The notes under the pieces are model-generated. The model had not been told where the DNA came from and made no database searches. It saw only the letters and a list, made by a program, of their open reading frames with translations. Of a stretch of DNA of 64,000 nt, positions 26,643 through 35,561 are shown one piece after another. The translations under genes and the position numbers were made by a program. The stretch's first letter is position 1, and the number at the start of each line of letters is the position of its first letter. Source of the DNA: Mucilaginibacter glaciei (lineage in GTDB: Bacteria; Bacteroidota; Bacteroidia; Sphingobacteriales; Sphingobacteriaceae); assembly GCF_014773245.1 (NCBI RefSeq), contig NZ_JACWMX010000007.1, positions 124,001 to 188,000 on the forward strand, in the 5' to 3' direction.

Positions 26643-27734
26643 TTATCTGTATGAATTAATAATTCCTCTTAAATCTTCTTTATTTTCTTCCAGTTTCCTA
26701 ATCAGTTGTATTTGCGCGCGTGCCCTTTGAAGGTTATGTTCGGTATGATTGATTTTAAAATAGATATCACCGTTGAGATAATCGGTAATGAAACGCACAG
26801 CCTGGATAAAGGGCAGCATAAACACCCCCAACAGTAATGATTGCACTTCCATATCGGTTAAAAAACTCCTGGCCTTCTCAAAATACCCTTTGGTGTAGTC
26901 TTCAAAAAAGAGGATATTCAAGTCGATTTTACTTAGATCAACTTCATCCTCTGCTGCTGTGTTGATGATGGTGCGGATAGCATCGCCAAAATCATAGGCA
27001 ACGTAACCCGGCATTACCGTATCCAGGTCAATCACGCACTGGGCACGGTCGCTGGCATCCAGCAGTACATTGTTAAACTTGGTATCGTTGTGGGTAATGC
27101 GCCACGGCAGGCGGCCTGCGTTGCCCAAATATAAAATGCCGCACATCTCGTCGGCATGCTCATTAATGAATTCCAATTCGGCGCTTATGCCCTTCGCCCT
27201 GCCGGCGAGGTTATTATTCAAGGCTTCTTCCAATTGATCCAGCCGGTGCTCCATATTATGGAAATCGGGGATGGTATCCTGCAACAGGTCGGGATTCAGA
27301 TCGGTTAACATACTTTGAAATCTACCGAATGCCTTACCGCCCTCAAAAGCCTGCTGCGTGGTTGTTACCAGATCATAACTTCTTGTGCCTTTTATAAAAT
27401 GAAATATCCGCCAGTAATTACCCAGGTGGTCTTTAAGAAAAAGGCTGCCATCGTGTAGTTTAACAATGGTCATAGTGTGCGTATCTGCCTGTTCGGGCGC
27501 TAACTTTGCCTTCAGGTGCTCGGTTACCTGCCGGATGTTATCCATCAATCCTGGCACGTTCTTAAATATGGCGTGGTTGATGCGTTGCAGCAGATAATCG
27601 GGTTGCATAGCATCGGCGTTTTGCAGATGATAGGTATCGTTAATATGGCCGGTATCGACCACCTTAATTTGAGCGATGCTACCTTGAATATTAAACTGGC
27701 TGATGATATTTTCTATATCCGGCGATGCTGGCAT
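26643..27734 (-). CDS. Aminoglycoside-phosphotransferase-fold sugar kinase (NahK-like)
   Basis: A 363-residue protein with the APH/choline-kinase fold. The catalytic loop is THNDTKFNNVLL (Asp and Asn in the HxDxxxxN arrangement) followed by the metal-binding VIDLDTVMPGYVAYDFGD. The N-terminal lobe has YLLQRINHAIFKN, as in N-acetylhexosamine 1-kinase. NahK phosphorylates GlcNAc or GalNAc at C1, and relatives act on other small sugars; this identification is inference from motifs and length. The product is cytoplasmic. It is convergent with the 74-aa gene and divergent from a lipoprotein hydrolase. Confidence 0.8.
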   Translation of the reverse strand: MPASPDIENIISQFNIQGSIAQIKVVDTGHINDTYHLQNADAMQPDYLLQRINHAIFKNVPGLMDNIRQVTEHLKAKLAPEQADTHTMTIVKLHDGSLFLKDHLGNYWRIFHFIKGTRSYDLVTTTQQAFEGGKAFGRFQSMLTDLNPDLLQDTIPDFHNMEHRLDQLEEALNNNLAGRAKGISAELEFINEHADEMCGILYLGNAGRLPWRITHNDTKFNNVLLDASDRAQCVIDLDTVMPGYVAYDFGDAIRTIINTAAEDEVDLSKIDLNILFFEDYTKGYFEKARSFLTDMEVQSLLLGVFMLPFIQAVRFITDYLNGDIYFKINHTEHNLQRARAQIQLIRKLEENKEDLRGIINSYR

Positions 27735-27818
27735 ATTACTGATTATCTGTTAAACTAAGTTAAAACTATACTTTGTAAAACCTTTTTTTGTATCGTTGTG
27801 AAATTTAAAACGCTAACC

Positions 27819-28703
27819 ATGAATTTATTAAAGCGACTATTTGTATCACTTCTCGGCCTGGTATTATTTACCTGCGGCAACCCGCAGCGGCAAAACGTTT
27901 CAAAGGCTAAAGTAAACATAGTAAGCAACAATGTAAATATAGATTATACAGATACCGGCAGCGGCGATACCACTCTGCTATTTGTGCATGGCTGGGCTAT
28001 TAATAAAACTTACTGGGCCGACCAGGTAAAACATTTTGGCAGCAGGTATAGGGTCATCACGATCGACCTCCCCGGCTACGGCCAATCTGACAAGAACAGG
28101 GAGGAATTTAATACCCGGGCGTTTGGTGCGGATGTTAAAAATGTGATCAATCAGCTAAAGCTCAAAAAAGTTGTACTAATAGGCCACTCCATGGCGGGCG
28201 ATATTATTTTACAAGGGGCGATAGACGCGCCGGAGAACGTTATCGCCCTGGTAGGTGTAGATAATTTTAAATCGGCGGGTGTGGCACCAACCGGCGATAC
28301 TTCCAAGGCAAAAAAAGAATATGCGGAAGCCATCGCCGCCATGAAAAAGAACTTTAAGAAATTTGCCTTTGAATGGTTTAATCAGTTACTTTTTTTCAAG
28401 ACAACCAGTAAAGCGATAAGAGAAAGGATATTAAATGACGTTGCCCATACAGATAGCACCGTAGCGATAAAAAGCCTGGCTTGGGATGATTTTAATGAAG
28501 GCGACCAACTTTTGAAGGCTAAAAAGATGCTTTACCTGATCAACAGTGATTATCAGCCAACTGATACTACCGGCCTTAGTGCAAAAAAGATCCCGTTCAA
28601 ATTATTTAAAGTACATGCCACCGGGCATTTCCCTATGGTTGAGAAACCCGATGAGTTTAATAAGCAATTAGATAAGGTAATGGCCGACCTTAAAAAGCGT
28701 TAA
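27819..28703 (+). CDS. Lipoprotein alpha/beta hydrolase
   Basis: A 294-residue alpha/beta hydrolase with a lipoprotein signal: NLLKRLFVSLLGLVLFTC, the Cys at residue 19 being the lipid site. Catalytic features are FVHGW (oxyanion loop), the nucleophile elbow GHSMAG, a possible acid in LINSDYQP and His in ATGHFPM. ATG 27819 is chosen because it begins the signal; a GTG 21 bases upstream adds six residues before it. The membrane-anchored location suggests hydrolysis of an ester or amide in the periplasm. The substrate is unknown. Its end overlaps the convergent sensor kinase gene by 14 bases. Confidence 0.85.
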   Translation: MNLLKRLFVSLLGLVLFTCGNPQRQNVSKAKVNIVSNNVNIDYTDTGSGDTTLLFVHGWAINKTYWADQVKHFGSRYRVITIDLPGYGQSDKNREEFNTRAFGADVKNVINQLKLKKVVLIGHSMAGDIILQGAIDAPENVIALVGVDNFKSAGVAPTGDTSKAKKEYAEAIAAMKKNFKKFAFEWFNQLLFFKTTSKAIRERILNDVAHTDSTVAIKSLAWDDFNEGDQLLKAKKMLYLINSDYQPTDTTGLSAKKIPFKLFKVHATGHFPMVEKPDEFNKQLDKVMADLKKR

Positions 28704-29937
28704 GTTCATCCTCGTCGACATTGACATTCTTTTTAATGGAAAAAGCGAATGTCGTACCCTCGCCCGTGCGCGAGGTTACGGTGATTGTACCCTTTAGTTT
28801 TTCTACAAGAGATTTAACCGTATGCAGCCCTAAGCCAGTGCCTTTGGCATTAAAGCGGTCTATTACGTTTAAGGTCACTTCTTTCTGAAAGATTTTTGCA
28901 AGGTTCTTTTCCGCAATACCCATACCGTTATCTGCTACCTTAAAATTATAAAAATCGCCGGTTTCCTCAAAAGTGATATTGATAATACCACGGTCTTTAT
29001 CATTGTACCTAACCGCGTTGTTAATGAGATTGAGAAAAATCTGTTCTAATGCTACGGATGAGCAAACGAGGTTATTTTCACCATTAGGATAGTTTAACTT
29101 AAACCCAGGGGGGATACTGATTAGTTCTGCTACTTTGAACAGCAAAGTACCCAGTTCAAAACTTTGCTGATTAGATAACAATGATGCCGGCGCTTTAGAA
29201 TACTGCAACATCTCATCAACAAGGGTCAACAATTTTTTAGAGGAGTTATAGGTCATATCCGCCAAACTGCGGCTGCGTGTATCGCCGGTGGTAGCCAAGC
29301 GTGCCTGTAATGCCTGCGAAGTAAGCATAATACTACTTAACGGGTTTTTAATATCATGTGCGGCAGTCGATGCGAATTTCTGTATAAAAGCGTTGGTTTC
29401 CAGTAATTCAGCATTGGCCTTTTCAACCTTTGCAATTTTACGCCGAAGTTCCATCTGGGCTAAAACCTGTTTGGCCAAAACCCTCAGCGCTTTGGTTTGG
29501 CCTGCCGTAAGTTCTTTTGGTTTGTTATCTATTACGCAAAGCGAGCCTAACGCATGGCCGTCTTCGTTTAGTAAAGGTACACCGGCATAAAATATAACGT
29601 GTGGGTCGCCGGTAACTAATGGGTTATTTGCAAAACGGGCATCCAGGCGGCTATCTTTAATTTCCATAACCTCATTGGGGTTTACGATGGCATGGGCGCA
29701 AAAGGCGTATTCCTTAGGGGTTTCGTCTATGGCTAATCCATAATGCGATTTAAACCACTGGCGCTTATCATCAATCAGGCTGATGAGCGCAATTGGCGTT
29801 TGGCAAATTTCTGAAGCCAGTAAAGTAAGCTCATCAAAATCTTCTTCCGGCGTGGTATCTAAAACATGATATGACTCCAGCGCTTCTAAACGCTCGTCTT
29901 CATTTTCTGGTAATGGGTAAGCGGCTGTTATACTCAA
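28690..29937 (-). CDS. Soluble GAF-domain sensor histidine kinase
   Basis: A 415-residue cytoplasmic kinase. Residues about 25-165 form a GAF domain (IALISLIDDKRQWFKSHYG and YAGVPLLNEDGHALGSLCVID), then a short coiled coil, a HisKA domain with phospho-acceptor His194 in TAAHDIKNPLSS, and the ATPase (N-box LINNAVRYNDK, G1 VADNGMGI, G2 KGTGLGLHTV). The start is TTG 29937: upstream in frame there is no ATG before a stop, and the family begins at this point (ERLEALESYHVLD). No response regulator adjoins it. It lies 71 bases downstream of a second, larger sensor kinase on the same strand, suggesting co-expression. Confidence 0.88.
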   Translation of the reverse strand: MSITAAYPLPENEDERLEALESYHVLDTTPEEDFDELTLLASEICQTPIALISLIDDKRQWFKSHYGLAIDETPKEYAFCAHAIVNPNEVMEIKDSRLDARFANNPLVTGDPHVIFYAGVPLLNEDGHALGSLCVIDNKPKELTAGQTKALRVLAKQVLAQMELRRKIAKVEKANAELLETNAFIQKFASTAAHDIKNPLSSIMLTSQALQARLATTGDTRSRSLADMTYNSSKKLLTLVDEMLQYSKAPASLLSNQQSFELGTLLFKVAELISIPPGFKLNYPNGENNLVCSSVALEQIFLNLINNAVRYNDKDRGIINITFEETGDFYNFKVADNGMGIAEKNLAKIFQKEVTLNVIDRFNAKGTGLGLHTVKSLVEKLKGTITVTSRTGEGTTFAFSIKKNVNVDEDELNAF

Positions 29938-30008
29938 GTATCGATTAATTAATTTTACAAATATACTTAATTAAAGGGCAGATGGTTTTATTACGACCAA
30001 TTTACTTG

Positions 30009-32411
30009 CTATAATGGCAATGTAAACCAAAAGGTTGTGCCTTTGCCAACTTCACTATCTACGCCTATTTCACCACCATGTTTACGTACAATTTCGGCAC
30101 TTATGTACAGCCCTAAACCTAAACCTGAGTTTTGGTACCCGGCTGCATCAGTACGGTAATAACGCTCAAAAAGGTGTTCTTGTTTTTCTTTTGGGATACC
30201 CGGACCTGTATCTGTCACAGAGATTTTAACAGCTTTTTCCTGCTTCTCAATGTCTAAAATTATTTTCAGCGAATTCGGCGCATATTTGACCGCATTATTC
30301 ACCATATTTACGATAACCTGATCTACGCGATGCTCATCAGCAAATACAACAACATCCTCATCACCTTGCGTTATCAATTCGTATTTACCTGCTACACGCA
30401 CATGATTACAACATTGGTCCAGTAACTCCTGTACACTAAATCTGGATTTTTCCAGTTTTAGCTGCCCCTCGTTCATACGGCTCAGGTTAAGCAGGTCTTC
30501 TATCAGGGTGCTTATCTTGTCCATACTGCGGTTACTTTGTTCTACCAGTTTGGGCAGCATAACAGGAGAAGGGTTACCTTTCATCTTATCCAGCAATTGC
30601 AGGGCTGCCTTCAGGCTGGTTACCGGCGTTTTTAACTCGTGGCTGGCAATACTGATAAAATCGTCTTTTTGCTGGTCTTTTTCTTTTCTCTGGGTTATAT
30701 CCATCATCGTTCCGGACATTGTAATAACCTGGCCCTCATCATCATAATAGGCTTTACCGGTAGATTTTAACCATCTTGGCTTACTGCCATCGAGCGGATT
30801 AATGATGTACTCGATATCAAAGCTTTCGTGCGTATCTATTGCCGCTCTCATCGCATGGTTTACCTTGTCAATATATTCAGGTGTAACAGTGGTCATTGCT
30901 TGCTCCAGCGTAATGGTTTTGCCTTCAGGTACGCCGTGCAGTTGATTAGCTTGTTCAGACAGGGTAAGCAAACCTGTAGCCATGTCGGCACTCCAGGTAC
31001 CAATATCCGCAGACTCTATCGCCTGTTTCAGTGTATCTTTCGCTTTTTGCAACTCTTCGCGGGCTTTTACCTGCTCGGTAATGTTAATTACGGTGGCCAA
31101 AATAGCTTCTACATTCCCTTCAAGGTCATATAACGGGTCATAAGCAAAATCAACAAAATATTCCTCCATCCTCCCATCAGACGTCGAAATTATGGCGGGA
31201 ATCTCTGGTACAGAAACACGTTTGCCTGTATCGAACACGCTTAACAACATTTTAGGGAATGGCTGATCCTTCAACTCCGGGAAAACATCGAGTAATTTAT
31301 TGCCTATGGCTTGTTCCGGAGTGCGGCTCCAGAGATCATACATGGGTTTATTGGCGATTTCTACAACGAGGTCGCGCCCCTTGATAACCGTCATCCCGAT
31401 GGGGGCGGTCATCACCATACTATTTAACCTGTTTGTGCTCAGTTCGAGCTTCTGACGGGATAAAACCTGTTCCGTAACGTCAGATGACACGATGATTAGC
31501 CCGGTTATTTTCCCGTTATAATCTTTTAGCGGCTGATAAATAAAGCTGTAATAGCCATCTATCATTTTGCCTTCGTGCTTCAAAACAGCCTTTACTTCGG
31601 TACCCCGGTAAACTTCGCCGGTAGTATAGGTATAATCTAACAGCCCATAGAATCCCTGACCACTTAATTCAGGGATGGCTTCGGCCATAGGCGAGCCTAT
31701 AACAGCCTTCGTTTTACCCCAATGACTAAGAATAGTATCATTTGCAGCTTCGATTATTAAATTTCGGCCTACCAATACACATATGGCTACCGGGGCCTGG
31801 TCAACAATGCTCCTGAACCGCAATTCACTTTGTGCAAGGCTGGTGTTAGCCTGCAATAAACTTTGCCTCGAATTACTCAGGTCTTCGTTGGTAGCCACCA
31901 ATTCTTCATTGGTTGATGCCATTTCTTCATTCTGCGCGGCCAACTCCTCGTTAGCTGCGGCCAATTCTTCGTTAGTAGCCTGAAGTTCACTTTCCAGTTC
32001 CAATTCACGCTGTCGGCCAAGATAGCGCTGGGTTACATCAAGGGCAGTGTGTAAAACACATATAGGTTTACCGTCCTTATCTTTTATTGCACGGTATTCA
32101 AAATCAAAATAAAATGGCTGTAAAACACCATTAACTACCAGATCGGCACGGGTATCGGTGCCAGATATAGTTTCGCCGGTATGCAATACGTTTTGCAGCA
32201 ATCCCAGAAACGGTTGGCCTTTCAACTCGGGCAAGGCCTCTTCAATTGGCAGACCTATAACGCCCCTGTCCTTGCCCCAAATAGCTATCATCGCATCGTT
32301 AGCCGTTTCGATGATCATCTCATCGGTACTGTGAATAGCAGTAGCGGTATTGGTTTGTGCTAAAATATCAAGTAATAATTCGTTACTAAAATTGCTCGGA
32401 AAGGTGCTCAT
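30009..32411 (-). CDS. Multi-PAS soluble sensor histidine kinase
   Basis: An 800-residue cytoplasmic kinase with no membrane segment. The order is PAS1 (about 15-130), a coiled coil of repeated ATNEEL/AANEEL units (about 140-180), PAS2 (197-315), PAS3 (325-445), PAS4 (460-570, with the PAC tail VITMSGTMMDITQRKE), HisKA with His591 in ASHELKTPVTS, and an HATPase domain (VNNAVKYAP, DTGPGIPKE, GLGLGLYISAEIV). PAS1-3 share the motif IGxPxxEAxPEL, so they arose by duplication. It probably integrates soluble signals such as redox or ligands. No receiver domain is present here. The regulator pair remains unknown. The neighbour downstream is another kinase. Confidence 0.9.
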   Translation of the reverse strand: MSTFPSNFSNELLLDILAQTNTATAIHSTDEMIIETANDAMIAIWGKDRGVIGLPIEEALPELKGQPFLGLLQNVLHTGETISGTDTRADLVVNGVLQPFYFDFEYRAIKDKDGKPICVLHTALDVTQRYLGRQRELELESELQATNEELAAANEELAAQNEEMASTNEELVATNEDLSNSRQSLLQANTSLAQSELRFRSIVDQAPVAICVLVGRNLIIEAANDTILSHWGKTKAVIGSPMAEAIPELSGQGFYGLLDYTYTTGEVYRGTEVKAVLKHEGKMIDGYYSFIYQPLKDYNGKITGLIIVSSDVTEQVLSRQKLELSTNRLNSMVMTAPIGMTVIKGRDLVVEIANKPMYDLWSRTPEQAIGNKLLDVFPELKDQPFPKMLLSVFDTGKRVSVPEIPAIISTSDGRMEEYFVDFAYDPLYDLEGNVEAILATVINITEQVKAREELQKAKDTLKQAIESADIGTWSADMATGLLTLSEQANQLHGVPEGKTITLEQAMTTVTPEYIDKVNHAMRAAIDTHESFDIEYIINPLDGSKPRWLKSTGKAYYDDEGQVITMSGTMMDITQRKEKDQQKDDFISIASHELKTPVTSLKAALQLLDKMKGNPSPVMLPKLVEQSNRSMDKISTLIEDLLNLSRMNEGQLKLEKSRFSVQELLDQCCNHVRVAGKYELITQGDEDVVVFADEHRVDQVIVNMVNNAVKYAPNSLKIILDIEKQEKAVKISVTDTGPGIPKEKQEHLFERYYRTDAAGYQNSGLGLGLYISAEIVRKHGGEIGVDSEVGKGTTFWFTLPL

Positions 32412-32739
32412 TAACTCTATAAATGCGTGAATCTTTGAATAAAATATTGAAAAGCAGGAATTTCTTACTGCCGGACGGCAATAGTTAAATTTTTTAGGGG
32501 GAGAGAGCGTAAAATTATTAAAAAAACATTAGTGCACAACAATTGTGCCCGCCAATGTTTAAATAGCCGTTAGTTGTAACAACAAAATATTGTATACTGT
32601 TAAACTGTATAATAGCTATGCTGAACTTGGGTTAATTTCAACTGGTAAATTAATGATACCGATCCATATTCGATGCTTTTTATACCTATTTGGGCTTTGC
32701 ACCGTTTAATCCTATATATTTGATCAAACCAAACATATC
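32412..32739. promoter_or_regulatory. Intergenic region between the kinase and ompA-like genes
   Basis: 328 bases with no gene. It contains a nested inverted repeat (32524-32560) and the promoter of the OmpA-like gene: TTTG (32689-32692), 22 bases, TATATTTG (32715-32722), which matches the Bacteroidota -33/-7 pattern well. The rest is A/T-rich and unremarkable. Confidence 0.6.
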
Positions 32740-33273
32740 ATGAAACAATTAAGAGCTTACATTTTCCCGGTTGCTGTAGTATGCGCCATGGCAGCATTAC
32801 CGGCGTGCAAATCAAAAAAAGTAGTACAAAAAGCTGCGCCGGTTGTAGAAACACCTGCACCTGCTGCCGCACCCAAACCTGTGCCACAACCTGATCAATC
32901 TGCTACGGCGCAACCCGCTCCGCCGCCCATTGATAAACCCGACTACAATTTTAAAAACATACAGTTTGAGTTTAACTCCGGCATCTTAAAAACAGAGGCA
33001 TACCCTATTTTAGATAAGGCAGCAGCCGAAATGAAAAAAGACCCTTCGGTTAAATTTGTGCTGAATGGTAATAGCAGCGCAGAGGGCACAGATGAGCACA
33101 ATATGACCTTATCTGTCGAGCGTGCCAATTCGGTAAAAACCTACCTGGTAAATACGGGTGTTAACGCCGATATATTAATCGCAAAGGGCTTTGGTGAAAG
33201 CAAACCGATTGCCGACAATAAAACCGAAGCTGGCCGGATGCTTAACCGGCGGGTGGAGATCAAAAAACAATAA
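32740..33273 (+). CDS. OmpA-family peptidoglycan-associated lipoprotein
   Basis: A 177-residue lipoprotein: KQLRAYIFPVAVVCAMAALPAC with Cys at 23 as the lipid site, followed by a Pro/Ala-rich linker (about 30-65) and a C-terminal OmpA domain (about 75-175). The OmpA signature is visible as ILDKAAAEMKK, LNGNSSAEGTDEHNMTLSVERANSVK and GRMLNRRVEI, with the Asp and Arg residues expected to bind diaminopimelate in peptidoglycan. It should tether the outer membrane to the cell wall. No tol genes are near, so it is a Pal-like homologue rather than proven Pal. It has a strong promoter and a terminator. Confidence 0.9.
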   Translation: MKQLRAYIFPVAVVCAMAALPACKSKKVVQKAAPVVETPAPAAAPKPVPQPDQSATAQPAPPPIDKPDYNFKNIQFEFNSGILKTEAYPILDKAAAEMKKDPSVKFVLNGNSSAEGTDEHNMTLSVERANSVKTYLVNTGVNADILIAKGFGESKPIADNKTEAGRMLNRRVEIKKQ

Positions 33274-33311
33274 ACAAAAAACCCTAGCCGGTGCAGGTAA
33301 GGGTTTTTTGT
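33274..33311. terminator. Bidirectional terminator between ompA-like and acetyltransferase genes
   Basis: ACAAAAAACCCT (33274-33285) pairs perfectly with AGGGTTTTTTGT (33300-33311). It occupies exactly the gap between two convergent stop codons, so it can end both transcripts. Confidence 0.85.
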
Positions 33312-33884
33312 TTAAATCAGCCTATCCTGCGTTTCTATTTTTCGGATCACCCTTGCCGGGTTACCTGCAGCCAATGAATCGTCGGGGATATCTTTGATAA
33401 CTACCGAGCCTGCCCCTATTACACAGCGGTTGCCTATGGTTACACCCGGGCATATTACCGCGCCACCGCCTATCCAGCAATCATCACCAATAGTTACGGG
33501 CTTGCCGTTTTCCTTAGTGCGCCTCAATACCGCATCCAACGGATGGGTTGCTGTATAAATCTGTACCGCCGGGGCGCAAAACACGTTATTACCCAACTTA
33601 ACATGCGTTACATCAAGTACTACGCAATTCACATTAAAATATACATTTTCGCCGCAGGTAATGTTGTAACCGTAATCGCAGTGAAAGGGTGGTTCGATGT
33701 ATAAGCTTTTTGGGGCGTTAGGTATCAATTGCTCCAATATGTCCCTGGTGCCTTGTCCTACTACGTACTCGTCAACATTGAGTTTTTTGAGCAAAGCTTT
33801 ACACGCTGCACGTTCACTGGCCAGTACATCATCGTTGGCAATATAATATTCGCCATCGATCATTTTTTGTTTTTCGGTCTTCAT
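33312..33884 (-). CDS. Maltose/galactoside O-acetyltransferase family protein
   Basis: A left-handed beta-helix acetyltransferase that moves acetyl from acetyl-CoA to a sugar hydroxyl. The N-terminal cap (KTEKQKMIDGEYYIAN) is the maltose-acetyltransferase domain. It is followed by hexapeptide coils with the catalytic His in TATHPLD, then IGDDCWIGGGAVICPGVTIG and the end AAGNPARVIRKI. ATG 33884 fits the family N-terminus; an ATG at 33905 would add seven residues (MIVALGT) and cannot be excluded. The acceptor sugar is unknown; no capsule or maltose genes adjoin. It is transcribed alone. Confidence 0.9.
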   Translation of the reverse strand: MKTEKQKMIDGEYYIANDDVLASERAACKALLKKLNVDEYVVGQGTRDILEQLIPNAPKSLYIEPPFHCDYGYNITCGENVYFNVNCVVLDVTHVKLGNNVFCAPAVQIYTATHPLDAVLRRTKENGKPVTIGDDCWIGGGAVICPGVTIGNRCVIGAGSVVIKDIPDDSLAAGNPARVIRKIETQDRLI

Positions 33885-34053
33885 GGTCCCTAAAGCTACA
33901 ATCATTTTTTAATTTCTGTATAAAACAATCCGCTAAAAATCTTTAGTAAGCATCCTCCTGTCCAACTACTTTGTAGTGGCCACCAATATCACAACCCAAA
34001 CCGCATCATAATTGAAGGAATTGTGTTAATTTGGTGCATCTAAATTATTCACC

Positions 34054-34419
34054 ATGAAACTTTTTGCGCAAATAATGATTGCCGTAGTTGCTGTAGAACA
34101 TCTCTATATTTTATGGATAGAAATGTTCGCATGGACCACCAAAGGCAAGGCAACATTCAAGTCTCTCCCTACCGAGCTTTTTGAGCCGACCCGTTCGCTG
34201 GCCGCCAACCAGGGCCTTTATAATGGGTTTTTAGCAGCAGGGTTAATATGGTCTTTAATGATCAAAGATCTAATTTGGAGTAAAAACATAGCCCTTTTCT
34301 TTTTAGGATGCGTGGTTGTTGCGGCTCTTTACGGCGGGTTTACCGCGGGGAAATCGATACTAATTAAGCAAAGTTTACCGGCTATTATCGCCTTAATAGC
34401 AGTGTTGGCGATTCTATAA
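34054..34419 (+). CDS. DUF1304 membrane protein
   Basis: A 121-residue integral membrane protein with four hydrophobic helices (about 3-22, 52-72, 78-97 and 105-121) and family features: HLYILWIEMFAW at the end of helix 1, SLAANQGLYNGFLAAGLIW before helix 2 and AALYGGFTAGKSILIKQSLPAI near the end. The DUF1304 function is unknown. It is a single gene, preceded by TTAATTTGG, a weak -7 candidate. Confidence 0.88.
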   Translation: MKLFAQIMIAVVAVEHLYILWIEMFAWTTKGKATFKSLPTELFEPTRSLAANQGLYNGFLAAGLIWSLMIKDLIWSKNIALFFLGCVVVAALYGGFTAGKSILIKQSLPAIIALIAVLAIL

Positions 34420-34593
34420 TATGATCAGGATGTTTGAATGGGCATTTTAGACAAATAAAACTTTTAAATTAAAAACAATAAATTTTTATTACAACTACTT
34501 CAAATAATATTTGCTAAGAAAAGCGTAACTTCGCGGCTTATTTGACCGGTTGATTGAATTTAACCTAATTGAATAAAGATAAGCATAATATAG

Positions 34594-35037
34594 ATGAAAA
34601 AAATAGTTGATTACCGCAAGCTTTTAGGTGTAGCAGAAGCAGCCGAACTGCAAGAACTTAAACTGGTTTACCGCAGCCTGATGAAAACCTGGCACCCCGA
34701 TAAATTTCAGGACGAAAGCCGTGTAGAGGCCGAAGAAAAAAGCAAAACCATTATCGAAGCTTATCATTTTTTGGTAAGCATTGCTCCCGAAACCCGTGCG
34801 CAGTCAATAGCCGAATATACCGAAACTACTACTAACGCTGCTATTGCCGATTTTGAATTTGAAAAGCAAGTATTAAAGGTTGTGTTTACAGACGGTAATA
34901 CATACGAATATTTTGACGTGCCAAGGGCCGTTTACGTAAAACTAGTAAATGCAGATTCGCCGGGCAGGTTTGCCCGCAGGCATATTTATAATGAGTATGT
35001 TTACCGTAGCGTTAACCGTTTGGTTGCCACTGCCTAA
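34594..35037 (+). CDS. J-domain protein with C-terminal KTSC domain
   Basis: 147 residues combining two small domains. Residues about 6-62 are a J domain (YRKLLGV, LKLVYRSLMKTWHPDKF with intact HPD, EAYHFLVSI), the part that stimulates an Hsp70. Residues about 85-142 are a KTSC domain (LKVVFTDGNTYEYFDVP and ARRHIYNEYVYR), a small domain thought to contact nucleic acids or protein. There are no Gly/Phe or zinc-finger regions, so it is not DnaJ itself. HscA at 5.5 kb is an Hsp70 but has its own J partner in general (HscB), so the partner here is unknown. It is followed 18 bases later by a membrane protein gene. Confidence 0.85.
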   Translation: MKKIVDYRKLLGVAEAAELQELKLVYRSLMKTWHPDKFQDESRVEAEEKSKTIIEAYHFLVSIAPETRAQSIAEYTETTTNAAIADFEFEKQVLKVVFTDGNTYEYFDVPRAVYVKLVNADSPGRFARRHIYNEYVYRSVNRLVATA

Positions 35038-35055
35038 TACTAAAAACCTTCTGTG

Positions 35056-35499
35056 ATGGACTTTTTAAAACGCCGAGGCAATTTATTACTGTTCATCGCA
35101 GAAGGCTTACTTACCCTAATAGGCATTTTATACCTGGCAGACACCGTCGTTTTTATTAATACAAAACAAATTGCTACCGCCATGGTGGTGCGTGTAGAGG
35201 TAAACAAGAAACTGCCGCAGCCTTACAAGGCGACAATGGTTTACCACAACGATTTTATAAATAACAACGTGGTAAGCTATGTAGATAATATTGGCACCAA
35301 CTACGCTAAAAAACACATCGACGTAAATAACCACCTGGAAATTTACTATCGCAATTACTTCCCCCGCGAGATCTATTTAACGGATTACAAGTTCCCTAAC
35401 GGCAAAAACGTTGCTTTCGCATCAGTTTATATTCTGGTATTTTCCGGCATCCTTTATGTGCAATCGCGCAGGATAAACAAGCAGATCGAAAAATTTTAA
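35056..35499 (+). CDS. Two-helix membrane protein, DUF3592-like
   Basis: A 147-residue protein with one hydrophobic helix near each end (about 10-33 and 118-137) and a beta-rich domain of about 80 residues between them (TAMVVRVEVNKK, then YKATMVYHNDF and LEIYYRNYFPREIYL). The topology of two helices around a periplasmic beta domain recalls DUF3592 proteins, but the match is by shape only. ATG 35056 follows a GTG at 35053; the ATG is chosen. It lies 18 bases downstream of the J-KTSC gene and may be co-transcribed. Confidence 0.65.
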   Translation: MDFLKRRGNLLLFIAEGLLTLIGILYLADTVVFINTKQIATAMVVRVEVNKKLPQPYKATMVYHNDFINNNVVSYVDNIGTNYAKKHIDVNNHLEIYYRNYFPREIYLTDYKFPNGKNVAFASVYILVFSGILYVQSRRINKQIEKF

Positions 35500-35561
35500 G
35501 ATGGTTTGCCGATGACATATCGCTAAAACCGGATAATTATTTTTGTGGTATATAATGCTAT

